Numbered from the stretch's first letter, positions 13,001-24,400 are shown. The stretch is 64,000 bases of DNA from Lolium rigidum (GCF_022539505.1 NC_061514.1:325917090-325981089); one strand, 5' to 3'. Notes: generated by a model not told the origin, from the letters alone. Numbers and translations are program-made.

Positions 13001-13690
13001 TTGCATTCCAAGTCCTGAGGATGATCATTAGCCAAGCTGTGTGACATCTCATTCGCAAGCACAAAAGGTGCCTCGGTCGGGCCCGAGCATACTTTTGCAA
13101 TGTTGTTGCTAGACAACCGTGTTCTTATCCCTGAATCAACCTAGCACGCAATTCCACAACAAAAGCTATCTTTTGGGGTACTCCAATATCTCATACTCTA
13201 TGTAATATGTGAAGGAATACGTGGATCCACTTCATAGTAAATTCTCAACAAACGGTGGCAAGTTGAGGACAGGTTAAATGTGGAGAAGAGCTTCGTATAT
13301 ATACTACTACTGGGGTACCTATTAGAGCTACAGGATAGTCATAACTTTGGTGAACCTAACTAATTTTATCATGATCTTCAGGACAATCAGTATAGCAAGG
13401 ACAGTCATAAAACTTCTATGCTCAACCAACTGAAGAAACAAATTGAAAGACTATAATTTTCACGTACTGTGCTCAAGAGTTTATTTCAATTTCAACACTG
13501 TCTAATTCTGACATGGTGACGCTGCCGCATTTAATTTTTGTGGCACATTGAACCGAAATTTGAAACAAAATCAGTAGACTTACGGATGTTTTTTACATAA
13601 TTTGCTATTTTCTTAACAAAAAATATCCTCCTTTATGGATATTTTTCATAGCAGAGATTACTAAACAAGTAAAGCACAACACACAATTTT
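10045..13690 (+). repeat. Unit A copy 2 (A2)
   Basis: This uninterrupted copy is the best reference for the unit: it lacks the SINE, the Helitron and the 36.5-kb Harbinger insertion. It stops about 170 bp before the INO80C start codon, at AAGTAAAGCACAACACA. About a dozen TGTACT motifs lie between 10625 and 10915. No intact gene was found. Confidence 0.75.
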
Positions 13691-13856
13691 GTTTTTTCTC
13701 CTTTCTCCAAACTCCGACCACCGCCGCCGGGTCCTCCTCCTGACTTCTCGGAGCCTCTCGCCGCCGCCCCTCTTCTCCCTCCACCGGTGACTGAAGCAGG
13801 TGCTGGACGCTAGTCGGGGCCCCTCCTAGTCGTGAAATCGAAGCGGGAGGAGGATT
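13691..13856 (+). promoter_or_regulatory. 5' leader/proximal promoter of INO80C copy 1
   Basis: A pyrimidine-rich stretch (TTTTTTCTCCTTTCTCC, then repeated CCGCCGCC and CTCTTCTCCCTCC) precedes the ATG, resembling the Y-patch and GC-rich leaders of TATA-less grass housekeeping genes. It directly abuts repeat unit A. Confidence 0.4.
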
Positions 13857-16800
13857 ATGGAGCCGGACATACAGAGGAACGAGATGCTGCTGGCGCCGAC
13901 GATGGCGTTCAAGAAGGTGCAGATGGCGGACAAGTACCCCAAGGGCCAGTCCCGTGGCCGCCAGTGGAAGCACCTCCGCTTCCTCCTCCAGGCCGCCGAC
14001 GCCACCTCGCTCCCCCCGGACCGCCCCAACTGTGAGTGAGCGCCTTGATACCTTTCCGCTGCTGAATTTCTCAGTTGTATCTGCAAATCAAGTGGAGTCG
14101 TAGATTTTAGGCCTTCCTCTGCTGCGCTTCTTGGTTAGCGGACAAGTACGATTGTAGTTTGTTTAGGTGTTTCAAGAGAATTTATGATCCACTTCAGCCC
14201 TATAAACTTGTGGTGGCTCCAGATTGAGAATTGGTGCTATATGATAGAAGAATCTTTTGACCAACAGCCCTTTGAGATTGTGCATTGTGCCTTTTTTTGG
14301 GTCCTAACACATAGCAGCAATTGGAACTTCTTATGCTATTACAAAGTACATACTTAGAGTTTAGCTTAGGCCTTGGATGCAATAACTTCTGCCTAAATCT
14401 TCATCGTTTACGTTTTCCATTTTCGGGGTGTAATTCTGTTGGATAAAAGTTGGTTCTGCACTTGTGCTTGATTGAATGCCATGCTGTAAAATTAATAGGC
14501 TGCTGGCTTTTGCTTAGTTTTCTCTTCTCCTGTAACAATTAGCTGTCTTGCTAAGATGATTAGACAGCTCCTATCTGAACTTGTTTATCTCCTTACGAGG
14601 ATAAGGCTGGATAGTATAAAAATAACTGATATTAGTTAAATTATGTTACTGATGTGTCGAATTGGTCGACATGTGTAGTTTTTAGAGCAAAGTCTGGTAA
14701 ATACAATGTTCATAGTATTGTGTTTGATGCAGATCTAAATATTCAGTCGCCGCCATCCATTTATCCACCGAAGAGATACTGTGACGTAACAGGTTTTGAG
14801 GTAAGTTTCAACCCTGTACTGAACTTCTCATGTTTATATACATACCCTGTAGTGTTTCTAAACAATAATTTTAAAAATCAAAGATATTTATATTCGAAAT
14901 AGATCATAATGCTGTGTTTTATGTTTACTTGTAATGCTAAACTGCGTGTGTGTACGCAAAAGTGCATGTGTACCTTACAAAAAATCCCAGAGAATCAAAA
15001 TTTCTGCCGTCCTTAACACGGCCTATAAGTTCAAAGGGATAAGCTGGCACTTTGATTTAGTTATGTTGTTTGCCCAATACCTGGCTTATAAGAAAACTCA
15101 GCAAGTTTTTAGAGGCTGGTTCAGTACCAGTAGGAATCAACAAAACATAATATTTGTGCTTGAGACTGTCCAATGTCCATGATGGTATTTCTATATATCT
15201 TATTTGTGCTTTCAAAAAACATTTAATTCAGGGTTCTTCACTGGCTTTACTTATCTTGTATAAATGAACCAAGAGCACACTTTTTGAAAGTACGGCAGAT
15301 GGATTATTGACAAGATAAGTTTATGTGAGCAATCTATCATTTCATTTTGTGGGATCAAGTTTTGCGTAGGTTGGAACGAAATAACAGTAGTCAGTTTATT
15401 TCTGATTACTGAAACTTGACTGTATATGGTGAATTTCAAGTACTGTAAAAATACTGCCAAATAATGTGAAAGGTGGGTTGCAGTATATACGGTCCATCGG
15501 AAGCTCCAAGCAGACATTGTTCTAGCCGGCTTACGCCAATTTTATTGTTTCTGTTCATGAGAGTTTACTCCAGTTTTCCTTATTGACTGTACCTTTTTTG
15601 CAATGTTTCTGAGATTTTATTGTGTTCTGGCTACTTTAAATTTTGTGTATGTACATATATCCATGTGGCAGGGCTAATATAATGTCAGTTTAATATAATA
15701 CTGTTACAACCTTTTAGTCCTTGTTTGGCAGGGGTGTAGTTTAGGTCCCAAGGGGATTGGGGATGTCTGGGGATTTGGTGAATCCCCCATCCTCATCCAA
15801 TCCCCTCTCCCATGCCCACTCCCCTAAATCCCCTTTCTATAAAAGATTGTTTGGTAATCAGGGATTAATTTATGGAAATATTCTTATGTAATCATGCATT
15901 AAAAAATCAATCAGCCTCCTGATACAGTGGAGAAATCTGGATTTTAAGATGAGCATATATTGAATTTTAGCTGGATGCATGGTTTAGAGAGTATCATCAA
16001 AACATGAATAGGCAGGAATCCATCACAGCAGCTACCAATTGATCCGGAAAGCAAAACAAATTCTCTATACCAGGGAACGAGACATCATTCAATAGGCAAG
16101 AGTACCATACTTTATGTACACCCTTTAAGTTATTTACAACTTAGTATTACGAAGGATCACAAACTTTGTGGGACATCTCCAACTATAATCTGTTAGTAAT
16201 CCATGTACAACTTGAACATTACTTTGCTGACATCTGTATCAATAGTTCACGTTGCCCCCTCCCCAACCCCATGCCGATGTTACCTAAATAAATAAACCAG
16301 TCAAAATGTTGTAACAACCTTATTGGTCAAACTCGGGCATTGGATTGGAGATAGGGAAAGCAGCCCTAGCGTCGATTTTGTTTTAAGATTGTATCTAGAT
16401 GATGTAGGTGTTTGCATGAAATAGAAACATACTACCTCCATCTAGCCTACCAAAACATCTTATGTTTTTGTACAGGGGAAGTAGCATATATAACTAACAA
16501 AAACATCTAGGTTGCTAAATTTTTTGTTCCTAGTAAGTATGACCAAAGATGATGTATCTCATCAACCAATTCAAGTACTGTGGTTTGTATGACTTATCTA
16601 TTGCTACATACATGCCATCGCTGATATTAGATTTTCAGCAGCACAGGATGAACTGTGTCGTGTATGACTTATCTATTGCTACATACATACATGCCGTTTT
16701 CATTGTCCAATATGGAGTACTTGCAAGTCTGATCTGTTAACCTGTAAATCTCATGTAGGCACCATACGTAGATCCCAGGACCAAGCTGCGCTATGCTGAT

Positions 16801-16890
16801 CCAGAGGTGTTCAAGCAAATAAGAAATCTTCCAGATGAATATGTCCAAAGATATCTGGCCGTGAGAAATGCAGCAGTTGTTCTACGATAA
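13857..16890 (+). CDS. IES6: INO80 chromatin-remodelling complex subunit C (IES6-like), copy 1
   Basis: Three exons, 13857-14031, 14733-14800 and 16759-16890, join in frame with GT-AG introns to give 124 residues. Residues about 68-115 form the YL1 C-terminal domain: [18 protein letters not shown], then [14 protein letters not shown] and [11 protein letters not shown]. In yeast and animals this small subunit (Ies6/INO80C) pairs with Arp5 in the INO80 nucleosome-remodelling complex in the nucleus. The length matches plant INO80C proteins, which consist of little beyond this domain. The junction codon for Tyr59 is split after its first base. The gene is complete and, with copy 2, differs only at residue 3 (Pro versus Leu) in the protein. 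It points toward the chlorophyllase gene. Confidence 0.9.
15715..15870. repeat. Foldback MITE-like sequence in INO80C intron 2
   Basis: The blocks GGGGATTGGGGATG and CATCCTCATCCAATCCCC form an imperfect hairpin, flanked by TTGTTTGGCAGGG and GATTGTTTGGTAATCAGGG. It is present in both gene copies (again at about 43017-43172), so it predates the duplication. The family is unclear. Confidence 0.35.
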
Positions 16891-17473
16891 GAAACTCCCG
16901 CACTACTGTCCCTATTCTACTAGCAAGTATCCCGCTCTGTAATCAGAATGGAGTTTCTTCCCCTCCTAATTGCACTGCTGGCTTATATGAGCATTCTGAA
17001 ACGTAGACCTAGGGTACTGAAACCTTTGATCATTTCGAAGAGATGTTGAGTCACCATTTATTGTCATTGTTGTGCCTTACCAGCTTGGAAACGCTCTGTC
17101 CTGTTATTTCTGTTAATATTCTGATAGTTGATGGTCAAGTATGTTCTGAATGAGCATGGATATTGGCACTGTTGCAAGTTGCAACCTGCGAAGATTTATC
17201 CTAAAAAGGCTTCTCAGTTGTTGATGCAGTTCAACTGCTGCTTGTTATTGCTTTACAGACGCGGTCGCACTAGGCAGACTACCATTGAACTTCACTGCCT
17301 GGAAACAGCATGCTGAAAAAGCACGGGATATAGGGTACCAGAAAATGCATACTGAAGACAACTGGCTGTCAAAAAATGAATCGTGCCCAAATGTTTCCAC
17401 CGCCGTGGAGTTGAAGGTTCTTGAGTCATTCCTCCGGTGCCATACCAGTTAAAACTTAAAAGTGGCCGGCATA
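16891..17473. other. 3' flank of INO80C copy 1
   Basis: Probable 3' UTR and downstream sequence, matching 46311-46815 of copy 2 with small indels. Copy 1 has an extra block around 17160-17220. No further coding exon is evident. Confidence 0.4.
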
Positions 17474-17794
17474 GGAATGATGTTTTAGCACATGGGAGCA
17501 TATGCTCCCTTTATTTTAAAATGCATATTACACATATTTTAAAATTTTAGAAAAAATGAAAACAAAAAATCCGCGCTGACAAAGTCGTTTCACGAAGAAC
17601 CGACTTATTGTGTGGCGTGTGTAAAATAGACAAAATTCAATGCTAAAAATTAGGTTTTTTAAAAGATAAATTTTCTCTTTTCTACGTAGACCACCAAAAA
17701 TACTGGTTCCTCGGAGATGTACATGTAGAATTTTCCGTTAACTTTTTTCGATATTCCGAAATATAATTTTTTGGTAGAGCCGAATTGAATTTTT
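17474..17794 (-). mobile_element. Small dispersed element with 8-9 bp target duplication
   Basis: GCCGGCAT(A/T) flanks both sides (17465-17473 and 17795-17803), and copy 2 (about 46808) has the site only once, so 321 bp were inserted here. Read on the minus strand it starts AATTCAATTCGGCTC and ends with the palindrome GGGAGCATATGCTCCC and CATCATTCC. A relative with the same ends and internal blocks lies at about 54266-54639. The target size fits Mutator-type MITEs, but long inverted ends are not obvious. Confidence 0.6.
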
Positions 17795-17849
17795 GCCGGC
17801 ATTGTATATTGAGCTATGGATCGATCTATTTCTAATAAAGATTTTACTA

Positions 17850-17952
17850 CTCCTTCTGATTTATATTAGTTGATGCTAAAATAGATATTTCTATACCTAA
17901 AATATGTCTAAATACATCTATGTTAGCATCAAGTAATATAAATCCGAAGGAG
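17850..17952. mobile_element. Stowaway MITE
   Basis: The 103-bp element has long inverted ends (CTCCTTCTGATTTATATTA against CTCCTTCGGATTTATATTA), a near-complete foldback, and TA on each side. The second cassette copy lacks it at the matching place (about 46858). Confidence 0.85.
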
Positions 17953-18164
17953 TACTAGTTTATCCTACTCCATTATTAGTTGTCTCACACTGTCCATTAA
18001 ACTTACCATGGCAACCATGGATCCTAGTCATTGCTATCTATGAACCGATCTGTTTCCAACAAAGATTTTACAGTCCCTCATCACCTTATTAAGATCCTAC
18101 TTACTACCAGTTTATCCTACGTACTCCATTATTAGCTGTCCCTCATACTGTCCACTAAACTTAC
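17953..18164. other. Spacer downstream of chlorophyllase copy 1
   Basis: A local imperfect tandem duplication: the phrase GATCTGTTTCCAACAAAGAT recurs in variant form (about 17821 and 18047). It is present in the second cassette too (about 46830 and 50230). No gene. Confidence 0.4.
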
Positions 18165-19366
18165 TTAAGCAGGCAACATGACACCATGGATCCTAGTCCC
18201 TGCATCCCGGAACTCAACGGCGGACAGCACCACGGGGGCCACCTCCGGCCGCTCCCTGATGCCGTCGAGCCACTCTGGCCGGCCCTCCACCCATTTCTCG
18301 AGGAACGCCACCATGGCCCCGCCGACGAACCGCCTCATGGGCGCCCTGGCCCCGCCGCTCTTGCACAGGCCCTTGGCGCCGCCCGTCACGTCGTCCATCA
18401 TGTCGGTGTGCCCGTAGTCCCTGGCCACGAGGTGGCACGCCGGCGCCGCGCACTCGCGGTAGAACTCGGCGTGGCTCACGCCCAGCGGCGCGCACGGCGG
18501 GCGCAGGGCGCCGAGGCCCGTGCCGATGACCATGACCGGCCCCGGGACGCGCAGCGAGGTTTCTCTGTACGTGAGGATGGGCGGGGGCGTCTGCCTGCCG
18601 GGGGCCATGCCGTCCACGGGGTCGACGGCGATGAGGGCTGCGAGAGGCAGGGAGGTCCTGGCGTGGCCCAGCGCGAGCGCGAATGCCACTTTGCCACCGC
18701 GGCTGTGCCCGGAAATGGACACCTGGTAATGGAATCGTTAGTACTCACTACTTCTTAGTTCTTACTAAGTTCTTAATAGTGTCTGCCTCGCTGAATTATG
18801 GGTACAGAGGAATCGCTCGATTGCATGGGCAACTTACAGCGGTCAGGTTGGGGCGAACGTTGGGCGGGAGCGAGGAGGACAGGCCGCCGTCGGCGAGCCA
18901 GTCTATGACGGCGGCCGCTGAGCTTATCTCTCCGGTGGTGTCGGGCCCGGAGAACGTGTAGAGCTGCAATTAATTCGCTGGCTTGAGCTTGAGAAGAAAG
19001 TTCATCGCCACGATGATGCTGAAATTAGCATGGTTTTTCGAGAGTACGTACCTGAGGAGCGACGACGATGAAGCCATGGGAGGCGACATGCTGGAGCAGC
19101 TGGGAGTAGAAGTAGTTATTGGCGAGGTAGCCGTGCAAGAACACAACCACGGGGTACTCCCCTGCATCGGACGGTGCGGCAATCAGAAGCGGCTTTGGTG
19201 GGCCGGCTACGCTGGCTGGAGAGCACCTCGAGGTCTTGGCCTCCTGGACCTGGGAAAGGCTGGTGCCATGGCGTCCATGGTCGAACACGTCTCCTGCAGA
19301 CGCCATGGTGAGGAGCAGCAGACAGTAGAAGTATGCTAAGGCAGTGAATCTTGCAGAGGCGGCCAT
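18165..19366 (-). CDS. CLH: Chlorophyllase, copy 1
   Basis: Three exons on the minus strand, 19366-19052, 18963-18838 and 18722-18165, join in phase 0 at GT-AG introns to give 332 residues, the usual chlorophyllase length. The enzyme removes the phytol tail of chlorophyll, giving chlorophyllide. Visible motifs are VVVFLHGY near residue 75, the family nucleophile motif GHSRGG at the start of exon 3, the acidic residue in AVDPVDGM and the histidine in DYGHTDMMDD, so the Ser-Asp-His triad is complete. The first 25 residues form a hydrophobic signal-like segment (LAYFYCLLLLTMASAG), suggesting secretory or vacuolar rather than classical plastid targeting. The ATG is in a good plant context (AACATGGCC). 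Copy 2 lies 32.2 kb away in the same orientation. Confidence 0.9.
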
Positions 19367-19645
19367 GTTAACCGGGAGGTTGTGGCCTTGTGGGGAGTAG
19401 GAGTGCCTGTGGCTACTTAACGGCCGTGTGTTCTGGTGCTCCTTATCTCCACGATTATGGAAAAAATATCCGATGCAGTTGCCTTTGGACTCTGGTCCGG
19501 CCAGTGTCTGTCCTTCGCATGCACCATGCTCTTGCCTTGCGTTTAGACATACTGCATTTCCATCTTTTGACTGATCTCAGAGCACCTCTAGCAGATAAAA
19601 AAGCTAGCTAGCTCAGGGGACTAACTCGAACCTGTGTCGCTCTCA

Positions 19646-19790
19646 CATGCGCTGCTCGCCTGCTTCGTCTGGAATCCACTTGAACATGGCACGGATTTGG
19701 CCGGAATCGAAGCTCGGTGGCACGATATTCAAACATCCGTGCATGATTTTGAGGCGGCGTGGGAGGAGGAGAGATGGGTAATTTGGCCAT
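19646..19790 (+). repeat. Dispersed ~145-bp segment (four local copies)
   Basis: The phrase running from CATGCGCTGCTCGCC through GGCCGGAATCGAAGCTCGG to GTGGGAGGAG recurs at 23946-24075, 51844-51987 and 63926-64000 (cut by the window end). The plus strand has an open reading frame across it, but no family is recognised. Confidence 0.6.
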
Positions 19791-20555
19791 GTATAGTGCC
19801 CTCGAATCTGTATATATAGCGTTTATGAGTGTGAATTCTGGAGGCATTGTAAATTCTTTCACGTGAAGCCGGCCAGCCTGAGAGCGTTTGTGGCCGATGC
19901 CTTACCTGGTAATGCATGGACGCACATGATCAAAGAAATTCCATCAGTCCAAGCGCTAGTGGAATATATGGATCTTTAGGAGGCAGTAAATAACATGCAG
20001 ATTAACGAGGACTTACCCAATGCGATCAGCTGGCGCCTGACATCCAATGCAGCATATTCAGCGAAGTTAGAGCATCTCCAACAGAGATCGAAAAAATAAA
20101 CGCAAGTTCTGACGAAATTAGCTCCAGCGCAGAATAGAACATGTAAAAATGAAACTAAAAACAGGAATTCGAATTGGCGCGGATAATTTTAGGCGATGAT
20201 CATCGGCATCGGGCTCCTAAAGATACCTTGCTCGGAACCCGTGCCCCACCATCGCCGCCGCTTGAGCCCAGCCTCGACGCCGTGCGCGCCCACCCTCGGC
20301 GCCGTGCAACCTACGCATACGCCTCCTACTTCCACAGCGAGCGGCCGCACGTAGGGCCCGATGCATGCGCCGCTGACGACGAGCCTTGGGAGATTGAACA
20401 TCGGCGAGTATATGTCAGACAGTGCGCGACATCGGTGCTTATGCGGCTCATCTCTGGTGGCCATGCCGGCACCCCTGGTGGCGACCATGGACGCGTGTTC
20501 AGCACCCGTAGCAACTCGTCGAACGCGCCCATGCTACGATGCCGCCGCCGCCGCG

Positions 20556-20638
20556 CCGCCTATGTCCCTGAACCTGAGCGCCGGGAGCACTCGACCACGG
20601 CGAGCGCTCCCGGCGCTCAGGTTCAGGGACATAGGCGG
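20556..20638. repeat. Perfect 33-bp inverted repeat with 17-base loop
   Basis: The left arm 20556-20588 (CCGCCTATGTCCCTGAACCT...) is exactly complementary to the right arm 20606-20638. It would form a stable hairpin if transcribed from either strand. The same perfect structure occurs at 60610-60692. A miRNA/siRNA precursor or a transposon foldback end are possible readings; no transcript evidence is available. Confidence 0.85.
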
Positions 20639-21201
20639 TGCTTCAGATATAGGTTGATCAAATTCATGTCATTTATTCATGAGTAAAATACATGGGTAGT
20701 ACTTACATAATATGCATCACCGAGGCCCTCGCTGCGCCATACCCCCAAAATTCGCCTTCGTCAACACAATATATGCACACCACTCCACCACTTACCACCA
20801 CCATCCAGCAGTTGCTCCAATATGTAGAACGACGTAGAAAGCGCCGCCATCATTCGATTCAGGATACCTAGATCTAGGTTTCCCCTAGAGCAGCACGAAC
20901 TAGTAGGTAGATGTTGGCTGCGACAATGATGCCTTCATCAAGGTAACGACACAACGTGTCGCCATAGCGCGCCATAACCGAAGTTGGGAATAGGTTTCAC
21001 CGGCAGCCACGCCTCCCCAACTCGTTCCAAACTGGCCGACCGCATCTAGTGAAGGAGGAAACCACCACCGCCGTGCCCAGAGCTGCTGCCCCAAACATCA
21101 TTGTGATGCGCAAGTAGCGTTGGGTACCTTCGCGTATAGCTGGCGGAGCATCAACTAGAGTAACCGCATGGACGTCCTCCACACACCAAAGCCCATCTGG
21201 G

Positions 21202-21382
21202 CAGGGACGGATTCAAGGGGGGGGGACGAGCAGGGGCTACGCCTCCCCTATGCTCAAGATTTTCCTAGTAATACAAGCCATGGCAGCTCCTTTATCACGG
21301 TACTTTAGCAAGTTCAGCCCCCCTCAATCAAATCACATGCACAACTGGCCCCCCTTGATGTGAGTTCCTGGCTTCGTCCCTG
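21202..21382. mobile_element. hAT MITE
   Basis: The ends are CAGGGACGGATTCAAGG and, inverted, CAGGGACGAAGCCAGG. The 8-bp target duplication CATCTGGG is exact (21194-21201, 21383-21390). The element is 181 bp with no coding capacity. It is also present in segment B copy 2 at 61254-61437, so it predates the duplication. Confidence 0.9.
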
Positions 21383-21839
21383 CATCTGGGGTCAGATCGA
21401 GCCAAGCCTCCGTGCCAACTCTGCCCACTAACGCCGCTGCCTGCTGTCGACGCAACCATGTCGTGGTCGCCGTCACCCGATCTCACTTCCGCTGAAGACG
21501 AGGAGCGAACGACACCGCCGCCGCCGTGCCATGTGGAATTTGCCAGACGACGCCCAAGCGCCGACGGCGGGAGGGATTGTGCAGTGTGAGGAGGGCTAGG
21601 GGAGGATGCAGCGTACGCCCGGCACGTCGTCACCATGCGGAGGAGCACAATGATATTCTAATATAATTGTATTTTCTTTTTATATCTGGCCTAACCCAAC
21701 TTGCTAGGAAAAAAGTTTTGCTGTTGTGGTTGTTGTTGTTGTTTGCAAGAACTACCCATAATACTAACAGAGAGAACTACATCAAGATATGGAAAGCATC
21801 AGAATCCTTAAATACTTTAACGTTCTGAAAACCAATTGT

Positions 21840-23880
21840 TAAATCTGTTCTTAGTCTGCGATAGTGTGTCATTTCTCGCTGAACATGGGTAATGTCATTG
21901 TTGCATTTTCAGCCAGCAAATGGAATGACGTCCTGGTGGTCCATACAAGTTCAACCACCTTATGAAATTTGGGTCCAGCATTTGGCATGTCAATAAATCT
22001 GGCAAACTCATATATTAAGGACCAATCTGATTGCAAAATAGTGTGTTGTGCTTTACTTATTTAGTAATCTCTACTATGAAAATATCCATAAAGGTGGATA
22101 ATTTTTGTTATAAAGTAGTAAAGCATGTAAAAAATATCCATAATTCTCCAAGATTTTGTTTTTCAAATTTCGGTTCAGTGTGCCACAAAAATTAAATGTG
22201 GTAGCGTCACCATATCAGAAATACACAGTGTTGGAACGGAAATAAACTCTTGAGTGCACCACGTGAAAATTATAGTCTTTCAATTTGTTTCTTCAGTAGG
22301 CTGCGGTTTCACTTCTGCCGGTTGGTTGAGCATAGAAGTTTTATGACTGTCCTTGCTATACTGATTGTCCTGAAGATCATGATAAAATTAGTTAGTTTCA
22401 TCAAAGTTATGACTATCCCCTGTAGCTCTAATAGGTACCCTAGTAGTATATATACTAAGCTCTTCTCCAAATTTAACCCTGTCCTCAACTTGCCACCGTT
22501 TGTTCAGAATTTACTATGAAGTGGGTCCACGTATTCCTTCACATATTACACAGAGTATGAGATATTGGAGTACCCCAAAATATAGCTTTTGTTGTGGAAT
22601 TGCGTGCTAGGTAGGTTCAGGGAGATGGGCACGGCTGTCTAGCAACAACACTGCAAAAGTATGCTCGGATGCGGCGGACCTCCAATTTATGCTTGCGAAT
22701 GAGATGGCCAACAGCCTGGCTGATGATCATCCTCAGGACTTGGGATGCAAGGGGAAGTCTTAGTGGCGTGCCCGCAAAGAGCCGCACTGGGTGCATCAAC
22801 TTGTGTATCTTTCACTGCCCTTGGCATCTACATGGGCTTCTCGGCTCTCCCCACAGGCTTCGCGGTCTCGTTGGGTATGCAAAATACAAGCCATTATCAG
22901 CCAATGCTAGCGTCGTTTGCTGACAGCCTACCATGTTCAACATGAGATAGTTTAGTCGGTTAGATGCGGGATACCATAGACGACTAGAGGAAGGGCAAGG
23001 AAAATATCACAAGCTTAGTGACATATGTTGGAGATAGTGCCCTATAGGCAAATAATAAAGAGTATTTACATCTATTTCATATTTATTGCATTGGCTTTAT
23101 TGTGCACCAAAGTGATACTCCATAAGAGGGTTCAGTGGAATTAGATATTGATTGTTATTATTCTATTAATAATGTATTTTCATCTAATTGATACTTGCAC
23201 AAATTTTGATGTTCAGTGCTTTAACTTAAGTTTGAACAGTTAGATTCCAGAAATACAAAGTTAACGGGCTAAGTTCAAGTTTGCTAGGTTCAGACGTTCA
23301 ATCATATCTGTAACATGGCGTCAAATGAGATATCCTCTGTTTTCTCCGAAAAATAAAAATCCTCTTAAACAGGAGGACAGAAACCAGACATGTATTTTGA
23401 GCCCAAAATGCTGCAATAATATTATTTCTACGTGATTAACAACCATGTTACAGCTTCACATGTCCAATTAAGTCGTTTCTAAGGTATCGATTTTTTTTCT
23501 ATGTACACAAGCGTGAGGGGTAAGAGCGTACTTCTGTGATATCACTGATCAATGTGTGCCGGCATCTGGTAAAAGTGTAAAACCATCTCTAATAAGTTTT
23601 TTATACGTTTGTGATAGCCATCATGTACTAGCCAGTGTGGGAAGATGCCCTCACGTAGCGAGAAGATACCCTCGGGTAGCCCCGTCCATTGTTTACGCTC
23701 TTGAGGGGCATAGCTCGTTCAAAATGAGCTCCGGACCATGTTCTGCACTTTGTTTGGTAGCCTGTAAAGCTTTTTTCTACACCTGGTGGATAACTATCCC
23801 CTTTTATTTGATATAGGTTGCACACACCCGATATTAACTCGGCTGATGCAAAACACTCATGTTTGGTTGCACATATGAGA
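21840..23880 (-). repeat. Unit A copy 4 (A4), inverted
   Basis: The reverse complement of the right half of unit A, matching roughly 11350-13690 of A2, plus an outer part seen also in A1 (9857-10040). Together with A2 it brackets the INO80C-chlorophyllase-segment B block as inverted arms of about 2 kb. In this orientation the plus strand carries the open frame 22745-22945. Confidence 0.75.
22745..22945 (+). other. Unidentified hydrophobic reading frame conserved between unit A copies
   Basis: A frame of about 66 residues with AALGASTCVSF and an IYM(G/A/S)FSALPTGFA segment. The same frame is recognisable at 62800-63000, on the minus strand at 39248-39490, and partly at 37929-38192. It resembles a small membrane-spanning exon. 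It is interrupted upstream by a stop in every copy, so it may be a captured gene fragment. The family is not recognised. Confidence 0.35.
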
Positions 23881-24400
23881 GTGTAGTTTTTTCACCCACG
23901 TATAGGGGTCTTGGTCTTATCTCCTCCCTTGATTTTTGCTCTCCGCATGCGCCGCTCGCCTGGAATCCAATGGAACATGGCACAGATTTGGCCGGAATCG
24001 AGGCTCGGTGGCATGATATTCAAACAGCCGTGCATGATTTTGAGGCCGCGTGGGAGGAGAGATGGGTCCGTGGATACAGATGTGATCGGCGGATCAAACC
24101 TAACCAACTGCCAGACTTTTACAATTTTAACATGTTTTACAAATTTTAACTTGTTTTGCAGGATCTGCTAGAGATGCTCTTATGTTTACATGCCAGGCTC
24201 AAGCCAACGCTACTTAAAAAACGGTAGCATCAGATCTTCACCGCTACAGTTGGCTATTGTAAGATTATGACATTGAGCTGACCACAAAGTATAAATCATA
24301 ACGAAGCTGAAACAAATTATCTAAGATGCAATCAGAAACATTACAATAGGGTAGTATTATTATTTTATCCTTGGAGTGAATCAAAATCATCCCGATAGTC
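23881..24400. other. Junction region right of A4
   Basis: It holds a copy of the dispersed 145-bp segment (23946-24075) and then AT-rich sequence. At about 24163-24183, GAGATGCTC followed by TTA resembles the right terminus of a Harbinger-type element; a possible left terminus (TTA then GAGCATCTCCAACAG) lies at about 20066. Whether these two belong together is unproven. Confidence 0.3.

Larger units (their letters stand above)
19981..21660. repeat. Segment B, copy 1
   Basis: Joins the chlorophyllase upstream flank at 19980 and is almost identical to 59955-61715. It contains open frames on both strands around 20174-20690 with GC-rich, Arg/Ala/Pro-biased translations that look non-genic. It also holds a perfect foldback (20556-20638), a hAT MITE (21202-21382) and a GTT microsatellite just beyond (about 21721-21746). 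Copy 1 lacks about 80 bp present in copy 2 (about 60185-60265). Confidence 0.65.

Noticed and set aside
18186..18758. Long plus-strand frame antisense to chlorophyllase exon 3 (also 50367-50954)
   Set aside because: Shadow of a GC-rich exon; the minus frame has the full catalytic motifs.
20174..20686. 170-residue frame in segment B
   Set aside because: It runs through both arms of the perfect foldback, has biased composition and no domain; the antisense frame is equally open.
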